This document shows positions 1 through 4,515 of a stretch of 5,088 bases of DNA, piece by piece (position 1 is the first letter of the stretch; every line of letters starts with the position of its first letter). This DNA comes from Candidatus Zixiibacteriota bacterium (GTDB lineage Bacteria; Zixibacteria; MSB-5A5; CAIYYT01). Below the pieces are notes generated by a model. It did not search any database. It had not been told where the DNA came from and saw nothing but the letters and a program-made list of their open reading frames with translations. Location: the NCBI GenBank assembly GCA_026397575.1, contig JAPLUP010000331.1:1-5088 (forward strand). Reading direction: 5' to 3'. The position numbers and the translations under genes were made by a program.

Positions 1-164
1 ATTTCGAGTTTTTCGTTGACAAGAACTTGGCGCACCGGCAGGAGAACTGCAAACAGGCCGGACTTCTGGCAGACAGCGAGAAAGCCGATCATCCGGCGGT
101 GGTTAAAGCGATGGAAATTTTCGACGCTGAGATCGTCGGCAGACAGGACTTGTCAGATCAGTAG
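1..164 (+). CDS. dnaX: DNA polymerase III subunit gamma/tau, C-terminal fragment
   Basis: The window opens inside this gene; complete codons run from base 3 to the TAG at 162-164 and give 53 residues. The fragment ends with a stretch resembling the usual DnaX tail: DHPAVVKAMEIFDAEIVG, a short amphipathic helix of the 'hPhVkkalelFdgeIv' type found at the extreme C-terminus of many gamma/tau subunits. In the cell DnaX is the clamp-loader ATPase of the replicative polymerase; the ATPase domains lie outside the window and cannot be checked. The call is strengthened by context, since a YbaB/EbfC gene begins 60 bases downstream on the same strand, and dnaX-ybaB is one of the most conserved bacterial gene pairs. 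The short tail alone would not be decisive. Confidence 0.85.
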   Translation, partial: FEFFVDKNLAHRQENCKQAGLLADSEKADHPAVVKAMEIFDAEIVGRQDLSDQ

Positions 165-224
165 CGGCGCACAGCGTCTACCAACAGCTTAGGATCGTAC
201 ACAACTACAAGTAGGAGAAGATAG

Positions 225-542
225 ATGCCCAAAGGTTTCGGCGACATGATGAAGCAGGTACAGAAGATGCAGGCGCGCATGATGGAGCTTCAGGAAGAAC
301 TAAACGCCAAGGAGGTCGAAGGTTCCGCGGGTGGTGGCATGGTCAAAGCCATTGTTACCGGCAAAGGCGATATCAAGGCGGTCAAGATTGATCCGCAGGT
401 TATTAAGGATGGCGATATCGAAATGCTCGAAGACCTGATTGTCGCCGCCGTCACGCAGGCGCAAGAGTCGGCAGCAAAGCTGAATCAGGATACGATGTCG
501 GAATTGACCGGCGGTATGAATATCCCTGGTTTGGGCATGTAG
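225..542 (+). CDS. ybaB: YbaB/EbfC family nucleoid-associated protein
   Basis: A complete 105-residue protein of normal family length. YbaB/EbfC proteins are small homodimeric DNA-binding proteins associated with the nucleoid. Visible family features are the N-terminal MPKGFGDMMKQVQKMQ stretch leading into a long amphipathic helix (about residues 5-28, rich in M, Q, K and E), a glycine-rich turn and beta segment (about 33-50, GSAGGGMVKAIVTGKGDI), the IDPQVI segment (56-61), a second helix with DLIVAAVTQAQ (71-81), and a Gly/Met-rich tail ending in NIPGLGM. The ATG at 225 is supported by an AGGAGA Shine-Dalgarno at 213-218 with 7-base spacing. It is probably co-transcribed with dnaX. The usual third member, recR, does not follow: the next + strand gene, 189 bases on, is an unrelated DUF2087 protein. 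Confidence 0.96.
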   Translation: MPKGFGDMMKQVQKMQARMMELQEELNAKEVEGSAGGGMVKAIVTGKGDIKAVKIDPQVIKDGDIEMLEDLIVAAVTQAQESAAKLNQDTMSELTGGMNIPGLGM

Positions 543-650
543 ATTCGCGAAGATGTCAGCATTTGATTTTCAATACCATGATCGATATGTTGTCGATGTG
601 GTGTATCCAGCCGACCGGACACATATGTGAGAATTTGAGTCGAGGATACA

Positions 651-719
651 ATGTCAACGGAAACGGGCTTTAGCCGGTGGGGCACTGGCGTAGAAGCCGT
701 ACACACGGAGATTCGTTGA
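651..719 (+). CDS. possible 22-codon leader ORF, low confidence
   Basis: A short reading frame (MSTETGFSRWGTGVEAVHTEIR, TGA at 717-719) lies just before the DUF2087 gene. In its favour are a GAGG Shine-Dalgarno-like site at 642-645 with 5-base spacing, a same-strand position, and a stop 12 bases before the next start. Against it are its length, the absence of any recognisable family, and its overlap with a palindrome at 663-678. It could be a leader peptide, the stump of a displaced gene, or chance. Confidence 0.15.
   Translation: MSTETGFSRWGTGVEAVHTEIR
663..678. repeat. small imperfect palindrome, REP-like
   Basis: ACGGGCT and AGCCGGT are 7-base arms around a TT loop and pair with a single G/G mismatch. 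The core GGCTTTAGCC resembles the short 'gggctttagccc' palindromes that many bacterial genomes carry as dispersed REP elements mobilised by RAYT (Y1) transposases. Only one copy is seen here and no such transposase is present, so membership of a repeat family is a guess. It lies in the gap between ybaB and the DUF2087 gene. Confidence 0.25.
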
Positions 720-731
720 CTTGGAGCGCCA

Positions 732-1145
732 ATGCCACACATTACATCTTCTCAATTCACTGAACGTTTTGTCTCTCTTGTCATGAATGGACAGGCTCTT
801 CCCAAGAAACATCTGGATCGTCACGTCCTTTTTATCAGTACAATTCTGAAACTCGACCTTGCAAGACAGTACTCTGAGTTCGAGCTGAATGAGGAACTTC
901 GCACGTGGATAACCAGCTTTGGTACGAACTTAGGCGTGGATCATGCAACCCTGCGACGGTTTCTCATTGACGAGCGGTACATGAAGCGGGACGTCGCCGG
1001 CTCTTCATATGTGCTCAACACGACAGACTTGCCGTATACATATGATCGATCAATCGAATCAATTGATCTGATTGAACTGGTCAACGAGGCAAGAAGGGCA
1101 AAGGAAGAAAGAAAACTACTGCATATGCGAGAGTCGAAGCAGTAG
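732..1145 (+). CDS. DUF2087 domain-containing protein
   Basis: A 137-residue soluble protein with no signal peptide or membrane segment. Residues about 22-95 fit the DUF2087 pattern: LPKKHLDR (23-30), a hydrophobic helix (32-44), the R-x-Y-S/T-E-x-E-L-N-E signature (RQYSEFELNEEL, 45-56), and DHATLRRFLIDERYMKRD (70-87), where the LRR-LID-x-x-hhxR run is the most characteristic part. The following GSSYVL corresponds to the terminal strand. The fold is thought to be winged-helix-like, and family members often occur fused to or near transcriptional regulators and acetyltransferases, but no biochemical role is established. Residues 96-137 form a charged tail outside the domain. The ATG at 732 has a GGAG at 723-726. 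The gene occupies the place normally held by recR and its 3' end overlaps an antisense miaB stump, consistent with an acquired gene. The domain call is firm; the function is unknown. Confidence 0.8.
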   Translation: MPHITSSQFTERFVSLVMNGQALPKKHLDRHVLFISTILKLDLARQYSEFELNEELRTWITSFGTNLGVDHATLRRFLIDERYMKRDVAGSSYVLNTTDLPYTYDRSIESIDLIELVNEARRAKEERKLLHMRESKQ

Positions 1146-1277
1146 TTCCTGGTCGTGCAATTCTCCGTCCAAAGGTGTCGCCCAAACGATCTCGGTATCG
1201 TATTCGTTCATCTGGCAGCCGTAGGTCTCAAGACAGACCGTCTCCCCCTTGCCGTTGGTATTGATCGTGTTTGTCAT
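1116..1277 (-). pseudogene. miaB: truncated 5' end of miaB (tRNA methylthiotransferase)
   Basis: Read on the - strand from the ATG at 1277-1275, this 53-codon frame ends in TAG at 1118-1116. Residues 14-31 (VCLETYGCQMNEYDTEIV) are nearly the consensus start of MiaB, the radical-SAM enzyme that adds the 2-methylthio group to i6A37 of tRNAs. The GCQMNEYD form separates MiaB from its relatives RimO (GCPKN) and MtaB (GCKxN). Cys21 matches the first of three cysteines that hold the auxiliary 4Fe-4S cluster in the N-terminal UPF0004 domain. After Val31 (about base 1185) resemblance ends and 22 unrelated residues follow; about 400 residues of MiaB, including the radical-SAM CxxxCxxC and TRAM domains, are missing. 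Other frames beyond the breakpoint show no continuation, so this is not a simple frameshift. The 3' end overlaps the last 30 bases of the DUF2087 gene in antisense. No Shine-Dalgarno site precedes the ATG. It cannot encode active MiaB; a new role for the short peptide is possible but unsupported. Confidence 0.75.
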
Positions 1278-1288
1278 ATCGCTGCGGG

Positions 1289-1318
1289 ATAATATACGGG
1301 AAAGGTAGACTTTGTCAA
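1289..1318 (-). promoter_or_regulatory. sigma70-type promoter of the miaB stump
   Basis: On the - strand, a perfect -35 TTGACA (1318-1313) is followed by TATATT (1296-1291, 16-base spacer) or the overlapping TATTAT (1294-1289, 18-base spacer), each 5 of 6 with TATAAT. Transcription would begin near 1282-1285, only about 5-8 bases before the ATG at 1277, giving an almost leaderless message. This looks like the original miaB promoter left intact when the gene was cut. It now points into the 3' end of the convergent DUF2087 gene. Confidence 0.6.
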
Positions 1319-1396
1319 CCGCGGTCTCTGAGTTCAGCTAATCCTATAACACTCGGACCGAGGACGGCTTCTAGTTAGTGGCGGAGTCAGGCGATG

Positions 1397-2011
1397 TCAT
1401 ACCACGTTCGGAGCAAGATCGTCCTTGTAGATGCGCTTACGAATGACCGTCTGCGATACTTTGAATCTCTTGGATAGTGGAATACAGATATACTCATTGA
1501 CCGTATCAAAGTTTGCTTTGGAAAACGTGTAGCTCTGTTCTCTCAGTCTCTCGACCTCTATCTTGTACTCATCGAATAGATGCTGTTCCGGAACAAGAAT
1601 CAAACCAGCAAAGTCATACGCCTGTGTCTCAAACCAAGAATACTGGTCAGAGTCTATTGTGTCCTGAAACTGAGCCCACTCAGTGAGGGATGAGTACTGC
1701 ACTGCGTCATAGAAATCCCGATGGAGTATCATGTGTCCGATTTCATGTGCCAATGTAAATCGATATCTGGGCTCAAGTCTCTCCGACGTGTCGCTATCAA
1801 CGTAGATTGAGGAAAAATCCTTCGAGAGAAATCCCTCAAGATCAAAATCCCGCTTCATGTTTGGCATAGGAATAATGTTTATCTTGAGCTTGAATTCCAC
1901 AATCTCCTCGATTGGGACTGGCAGGCTCGCAGAAGGGTGAAACTCATTCAGAAAACGCAAAGCGTACTTGCGGATGGTGTCATAAGGAAGGTATGGAGCC
2001 TTGTATAGCAT
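1397..2011 (-). CDS. ImmA/IrrE-family metallopeptidase
   Basis: A 204-residue cytoplasmic zinc protease of the ImmA/IrrE (COG2856) family. The gluzincin-type motif HEIGH is at residues 89-93, in the family-typical run RFTLAHEIGHMILH (84-97): His89 and His93 would bind zinc and Glu90 would act as catalyst. The third ligand is likely Glu128 in ETQAYDFAGLILVP (128-141), the counterpart of the usual 'ExxAxxFAaxLLmP'. The segment LSKRFKVSQTVIRKRI (179-194) is the helix-turn-helix-like end common in this family. Members cleave a partner XRE repressor, as ImmA does ImmR in ICEBs1 and IrrE does DdrO in Deinococcus; the XRE gene directly upstream is the obvious substrate. The ATG at 2011 follows the XRE stop with no intervening base, and no clear Shine-Dalgarno is visible, so translation is probably coupled. 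The gene looks more AT-rich than purA. The stop is TGA at 1399-1397; no terminator is evident. Confidence 0.93.
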   Translation of the reverse strand: MLYKAPYLPYDTIRKYALRFLNEFHPSASLPVPIEEIVEFKLKINIIPMPNMKRDFDLEGFLSKDFSSIYVDSDTSERLEPRYRFTLAHEIGHMILHRDFYDAVQYSSLTEWAQFQDTIDSDQYSWFETQAYDFAGLILVPEQHLFDEYKIEVERLREQSYTFSKANFDTVNEYICIPLSKRFKVSQTVIRKRIYKDDLAPNVV

Positions 2012-2383
2012 CTAAACCGTCCGAAGACTTTCAAGAAAATCCATGATCTTCTTGCGGTCAAGCCTAGAACCAGTAGCTGTTCTGAAAAAGACCGGCAGCT
2101 TTGCAACAAGGTCGTCGTCCTCCAGTATCTCCTTTGGCAGTTGGCCTGCGCCTATCGCGGCCAGTCGATGAAGCTCTTTCATTTCCTCAGAGTCATCCCT
2201 CAAACCCAGAGCGGCTCCATATTGTCCGACAATGCCGTCATCTTTTGGCGGCGGCAAGAGACCTCTCTCAAGCTTGCTAACATTTCCAACATCTTTGTTC
2301 AATCGCCTGCAATACTCGCGCAAGGTCAATTCCTTGCTAACCCGAAGCGCTTTCAAATAAGCGCCGAAACTCAGCTCTACCAT
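2012..2383 (-). CDS. XRE-family transcriptional repressor, partner of ImmA protease
   Basis: A 123-residue DNA-binding protein. Residues about 6-61 form a Cro/C1-type helix-turn-helix: FGAYLKALRVSKELTLREYCRRL (helices 1-2), then the recognition region NVSKLERGLLPPP (34-46), with SKLERG being the hallmark of XRE proteins. A charged helical linker and a C-terminal segment LVAKLPVFFRTATGSRLDRKKIMDFLESLRTV (92-123) follow; a comparable LPVFFRT tail is common in XRE proteins encoded beside ImmA proteases. By analogy with DdrO, whose C-terminal region is the protease target and dimer interface, this tail may be where the neighbouring peptidase acts; that is inference. The ATG at 2383 has an excellent Shine-Dalgarno. 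A promoter covered by a perfect palindrome lies directly upstream, so autorepression is likely. The stop TAG (2014-2012) abuts the protease start, making a two-gene operon. Regulated genes outside the operon are unknown. Confidence 0.9.
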   Translation of the reverse strand: MVELSFGAYLKALRVSKELTLREYCRRLNKDVGNVSKLERGLLPPPKDDGIVGQYGAALGLRDDSEEMKELHRLAAIGAGQLPKEILEDDDLVAKLPVFFRTATGSRLDRKKIMDFLESLRTV

Positions 2384-2387
2384 GCTA

Positions 2388-2396
2388 CTCCTCCTT
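2388..2396 (-). promoter_or_regulatory. strong Shine-Dalgarno of the XRE gene
   Basis: AAGGAGGAG on the - strand contains the full AAGGAGG anti-16S match, with 6 bases between AAGGAGG and the ATG at 2383. It fixes the start of the XRE gene and suggests efficient translation of a very short leader (transcript start expected near 2400). Confidence 0.85.
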
Positions 2397-2400
2397 GGCC

Positions 2401-2421
2401 TGTTGTATTATAAATACAACA
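2401..2421. promoter_or_regulatory. perfect palindromic operator, likely XRE autoregulation site
   Basis: TGTTGTATT and AATACAACA are perfect 9-base inverted arms separated by ATA, giving a 21-bp two-fold symmetric site. It lies just upstream of the XRE coding region and contains the -10 hexamer of its promoter, so a bound dimer would block RNA polymerase. The size and symmetry fit an XRE dimer. It is not followed by a T-run and its stem is AT-rich, so a terminator is unlikely. Binding by this particular XRE is inference from position. Confidence 0.7.
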
Positions 2422-2435
2422 TCGGCAGATGGCAA
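2407..2435 (-). promoter_or_regulatory. promoter of the XRE-immA operon
   Basis: On the - strand, TTGCCA (2435-2430, 5 of 6 with TTGACA) is followed after exactly 17 bases by a perfect TATAAT (2412-2407). The - strand just upstream of the -35 reads AAAAAGATAT, an A-tract that could act as an UP element. Transcription should start near 2400, leaving about 17 bases of leader with the Shine-Dalgarno inside. The -10 sits within the palindromic operator. Confidence 0.75.
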
Positions 2436-2503
2436 TATCTTTTTGACGTCGTGTCTCATTTTATTTGTGCGAAATGGAACCTCCGCCCGTAACCCATTGC
2501 GAG

Positions 2504-2587
2504 TCAACCGAGTTCCTTCTCAACTTCCACCCTCGCATCTTCACCGTAGGTGATCTTGAAACCCCGCTTTTCGAATACCGAGACCAT
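2504..2587 (-). CDS. 27-codon ORF overlapping the purA stop, possible gene stump
   Basis: The frame MVSVFEKRGFKITYGEDARV (residues 1-20) continues to EVEKELG and a TGA at 2506-2504. Its ATG shares a base with the purA stop in the arrangement TAATG, the classic junction for translational coupling, and it has no Shine-Dalgarno of its own. The composition (mixed charged and hydrophobic, no low complexity) looks protein-like, but I recognise no family. It may be the stump of a fourth gene in the lon-engB-purA operon, truncated where the XRE-immA segment begins, or a chance frame. The XRE promoter starts about 70 bases further on. Confidence 0.3.
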   Translation of the reverse strand: MVSVFEKRGFKITYGEDARVEVEKELG

Positions 2588-3867
2588 TAGCGCGAAATCA
2601 CTATCGTTTCATCCCGCTCGGCGCCGGTTGAGAGAATACTGATCTTCGCGCCGACGAAGTCCTCGATAAACTTCAGATACGCCTTGGCATGGGGGCAGAG
2701 ATCGTCGTACGACTTTGCTTCATGCACCGGCTTGGTCCAACCCGGCAGGGTCTGATAGATTGGCTCAACTCTGGCAAACTCAGAACCCAACTGTGGTGGC
2801 GTATCAAGCGTCTGTCCGTTTAGCTTGTAGCCAGTGCAAACCTTGATCTCTTTCAGCCGATCCATCACGTCCATTTTCATCAGTGCGATGTCATCGACAC
2901 CATTCAGTCGCACAGCGTACTTCAACAGCACCAGATCAATCCAGCCGGTGCGTCGTGGTCTGCCTGTAGTGGCGCCATATTCATGCCCCCATTCGCGGAT
3001 ATCTTTGCCCAGTTGATCATGCAACTCGGTCGGGAACGGGCCATTGCCCACACGGGTCTGGTATGCTTTCACGACGCCCGTGATTCTGCCAAGATGCTTG
3101 GGGCCAATCCCCAGACCGGTCAACACACCGCCGATCGTGGTGTTGGATGAGGTAACAAATGGATAAGTGCCGAAATCAACGTCGAGCAACGTTCCCTGTG
3201 CGCCCTCAAACAGAATGCGCTTGTTCTGCGCGACAGCGTCGTCAAGATACTTCGATACATCGCACAGCAACGGCCGCGCCTCGTCGCGCTTGGCCCTGAC
3301 CGCCTCGAATGTCATCTCTACTGTTGGGCGTTGATCTTCCGGCAAGGTCGCAAACACGCTCTGCTTCTCTTGGAGACTAACCTTGATCTTTTCACGCAGC
3401 AAGTTGTCATCAAAGATTTCCGCGAATTGAATCCCGTAACGGGCCACTTTGTCATTGTATGCCGGGCCGATGCCGCGCTTGGATGTGTCCAGCGCTTCCT
3501 TGCCGCGCGCCGATTCCTGCGCCGCTTCAACGACCTTATGGTATGGCATAACCAGATGCGCTCTCCCCGACACGAAGAGGCGACCGGTCGTGTCGATTCC
3601 TTTTTCCTGCAGCTCGCGAATTTCGTGGAACAGTTGGAACAGGTCCATCACCACCCCGTTGCCGATCAGGCAAATTTTGCCGGGATGCAATATCCCCGAT
3701 GGAATCAGATGCAGGATGAACTGCTGACTATCGATCTTCACCGTGTGCCCGGCATTCGCGCCCCCTTGACAGCGGGCGATGATGTCGGCTTCTCGTGACA
3801 ACAGATCGACAATCTTGCCCTTACCCTCGTCACCCCATTGCAGACCCAAAACCACGCGATTAGTCAT
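2587..3867 (-). CDS. purA: adenylosuccinate synthetase
   Basis: A complete 426-residue enzyme of normal length that joins IMP and aspartate using GTP to form adenylosuccinate, the first committed step from IMP to AMP; cytoplasmic homodimer. Signature residues match the E. coli enzyme almost position for position: WGDEGKGK at 11-18 with catalytic Asp13, catalytic His41 in NAGHT, the IMP loop DTSKRGIGPAYNDK (127-140), EGAQGTLLDVDFGTYPFVTSSN (221-242), the aspartate loop TTGRPRR (300-306) with Arg303 and Arg305, the guanine-recognising KMDVMD (331-336) with Lys331 and Asp333, and STGAERD (413-419). The ATG at 3867 has GGGAG at 3882-3878, 10 bases away, a slightly long spacing. It lies 25 bases after engB and is probably transcribed with lon and engB. 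The stop TAA overlaps the ATG of a short downstream frame. Confidence 0.99.
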   Translation of the reverse strand: MTNRVVLGLQWGDEGKGKIVDLLSREADIIARCQGGANAGHTVKIDSQQFILHLIPSGILHPGKICLIGNGVVMDLFQLFHEIRELQEKGIDTTGRLFVSGRAHLVMPYHKVVEAAQESARGKEALDTSKRGIGPAYNDKVARYGIQFAEIFDDNLLREKIKVSLQEKQSVFATLPEDQRPTVEMTFEAVRAKRDEARPLLCDVSKYLDDAVAQNKRILFEGAQGTLLDVDFGTYPFVTSSNTTIGGVLTGLGIGPKHLGRITGVVKAYQTRVGNGPFPTELHDQLGKDIREWGHEYGATTGRPRRTGWIDLVLLKYAVRLNGVDDIALMKMDVMDRLKEIKVCTGYKLNGQTLDTPPQLGSEFARVEPIYQTLPGWTKPVHEAKSYDDLCPHAKAYLKFIEDFVGAKISILSTGAERDETIVISR

Positions 3868-3892
3868 GATATTTCAACTCCCGTTATGATTT

Positions 3893-4474
3893 CTATTCGA
3901 TCAGCGACGTCACCCATTGCAGAATCAGGTGTTTGTTATCGCCGGTCTCGGCGGAAAATGTGACGATGTTTTCCCTGTCAATCTGGAAGTGCTTGGCCAA
4001 CGCCACCGCTGCCTGCACCTGCCGAGTTCGCGACACCTTGTCAGACTTGGTCAAAACATAAAGATGACGCTTTACCAGAGGTTGTGTCCACTCATGAAGC
4101 ATCAGATCATGCTCGGTCGGTTCATGGCGAATGTCGATCAGGTGCGCTAACCCGGCCAACACTTTCGAATTCTCGAAATAGTGCTCCAGCAGTTTCTGCC
4201 AACGGATGCGCTCTTGGGCGCTGGTTTTGGCATAACCGTAACCCGGAAGATCGACAAAATAGATTTGGTTGTCTATATAGAAGTAATTTATCGACTGTGT
4301 TTTTCCCGGCGTGTTCGACACTTTCGCCAGACCCCTGCGGTTGAACAGCCGATTTAGCAGCGATGATTTGCCGACATTTGATCTCCCCGCAAATGCCACC
4401 TGCATCGGCCCCGTCAGGATCAGTTGATCCGGCAGGTAGGCAGTCGTTACCAGTTTGACCTCTTTCAGGTTCAC
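3893..4474 (-). CDS. engB: ribosome biogenesis GTP-binding protein EngB/YsxC/YihA
   Basis: A complete 193-residue TRAFAC-class GTPase needed for assembly of the large ribosomal subunit. All five nucleotide motifs are visible: G1 GRSNVGKS (30-37), G2 with Thr55 in TPGKTQ (55-60), G3 DLPGYGYA (75-82), G4 TKSD (142-145), and G5 FSAETG (173-178). The DLPGYGYAK sequence and INYF before it are typical of EngB and separate it from Era and Der. The start is GTG at 4474-4472, supported by AAGAGG at 4485-4480 with 5-base spacing and by alignment of the N-terminus to the family length. It begins 41 bases after the lon stop and ends 25 bases before purA, consistent with one operon. A lon-engB pairing is also known in Bacillus (lonA-ysxC). 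Confidence 0.98.
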   Translation of the reverse strand: MNLKEVKLVTTAYLPDQLILTGPMQVAFAGRSNVGKSSLLNRLFNRRGLAKVSNTPGKTQSINYFYIDNQIYFVDLPGYGYAKTSAQERIRWQKLLEHYFENSKVLAGLAHLIDIRHEPTEHDLMLHEWTQPLVKRHLYVLTKSDKVSRTRQVQAAVALAKHFQIDRENIVTFSAETGDNKHLILQWVTSLIE

Positions 4475-4515
4475 AAAATCCTCTTAGAATTTCACCGGTG
4501 ACTGAAGGTAGAGTT

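Noticed and set aside
563..591. Possible promoter TTGATT, 17 bases, TATGTT upstream of the DUF2087 gene
   Set aside because: Both hexamers match consensus at only 4 of 6 positions and the start would be about 140 bases before the gene; not strong enough to list.
485..742. 85-codon - strand open frame over the end of ybaB and the following gap
   Set aside because: It lies antisense to the certain ybaB 3' end, has no recognisable domain and its start overlaps the DUF2087 start on the other strand.
1352..1362. 11-bp palindrome CTCGG-A-CCGAG between immA and the miaB promoter
   Set aside because: A one-base loop cannot form a usual hairpin, no T-run follows, and a single short palindrome of this size is expected by chance; not called a terminator or operator.
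1146..1396. Possible tRNA or structured RNA gene in the gap
   Set aside because: No cloverleaf, T-loop consensus or extended hairpin could be found; the gap is explained by the miaB stump and its promoter.
1397..2383. XRE-immA pair as a prophage or integrative-element remnant
   Set aside because: No integrase, excisionase, attachment-site repeat or other phage gene is visible in the window; kept as a stand-alone regulator module.
1397..2383. XRE-immA pair as a toxin-antitoxin system
   Set aside because: The peptidase has the standard ImmA/IrrE regulatory protease architecture and no toxin domain (for example RES, HipA or HigB) is present.
2141..2413. 90-codon + strand frame over the XRE gene
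   Set aside because: It is antisense to a well-supported XRE gene and resembles no family.
3331..3798. 155-codon + strand frame, with other overlapping frames, inside purA
   Set aside because: It is a shadow of purA, whose full set of catalytic motifs is on the other strand.
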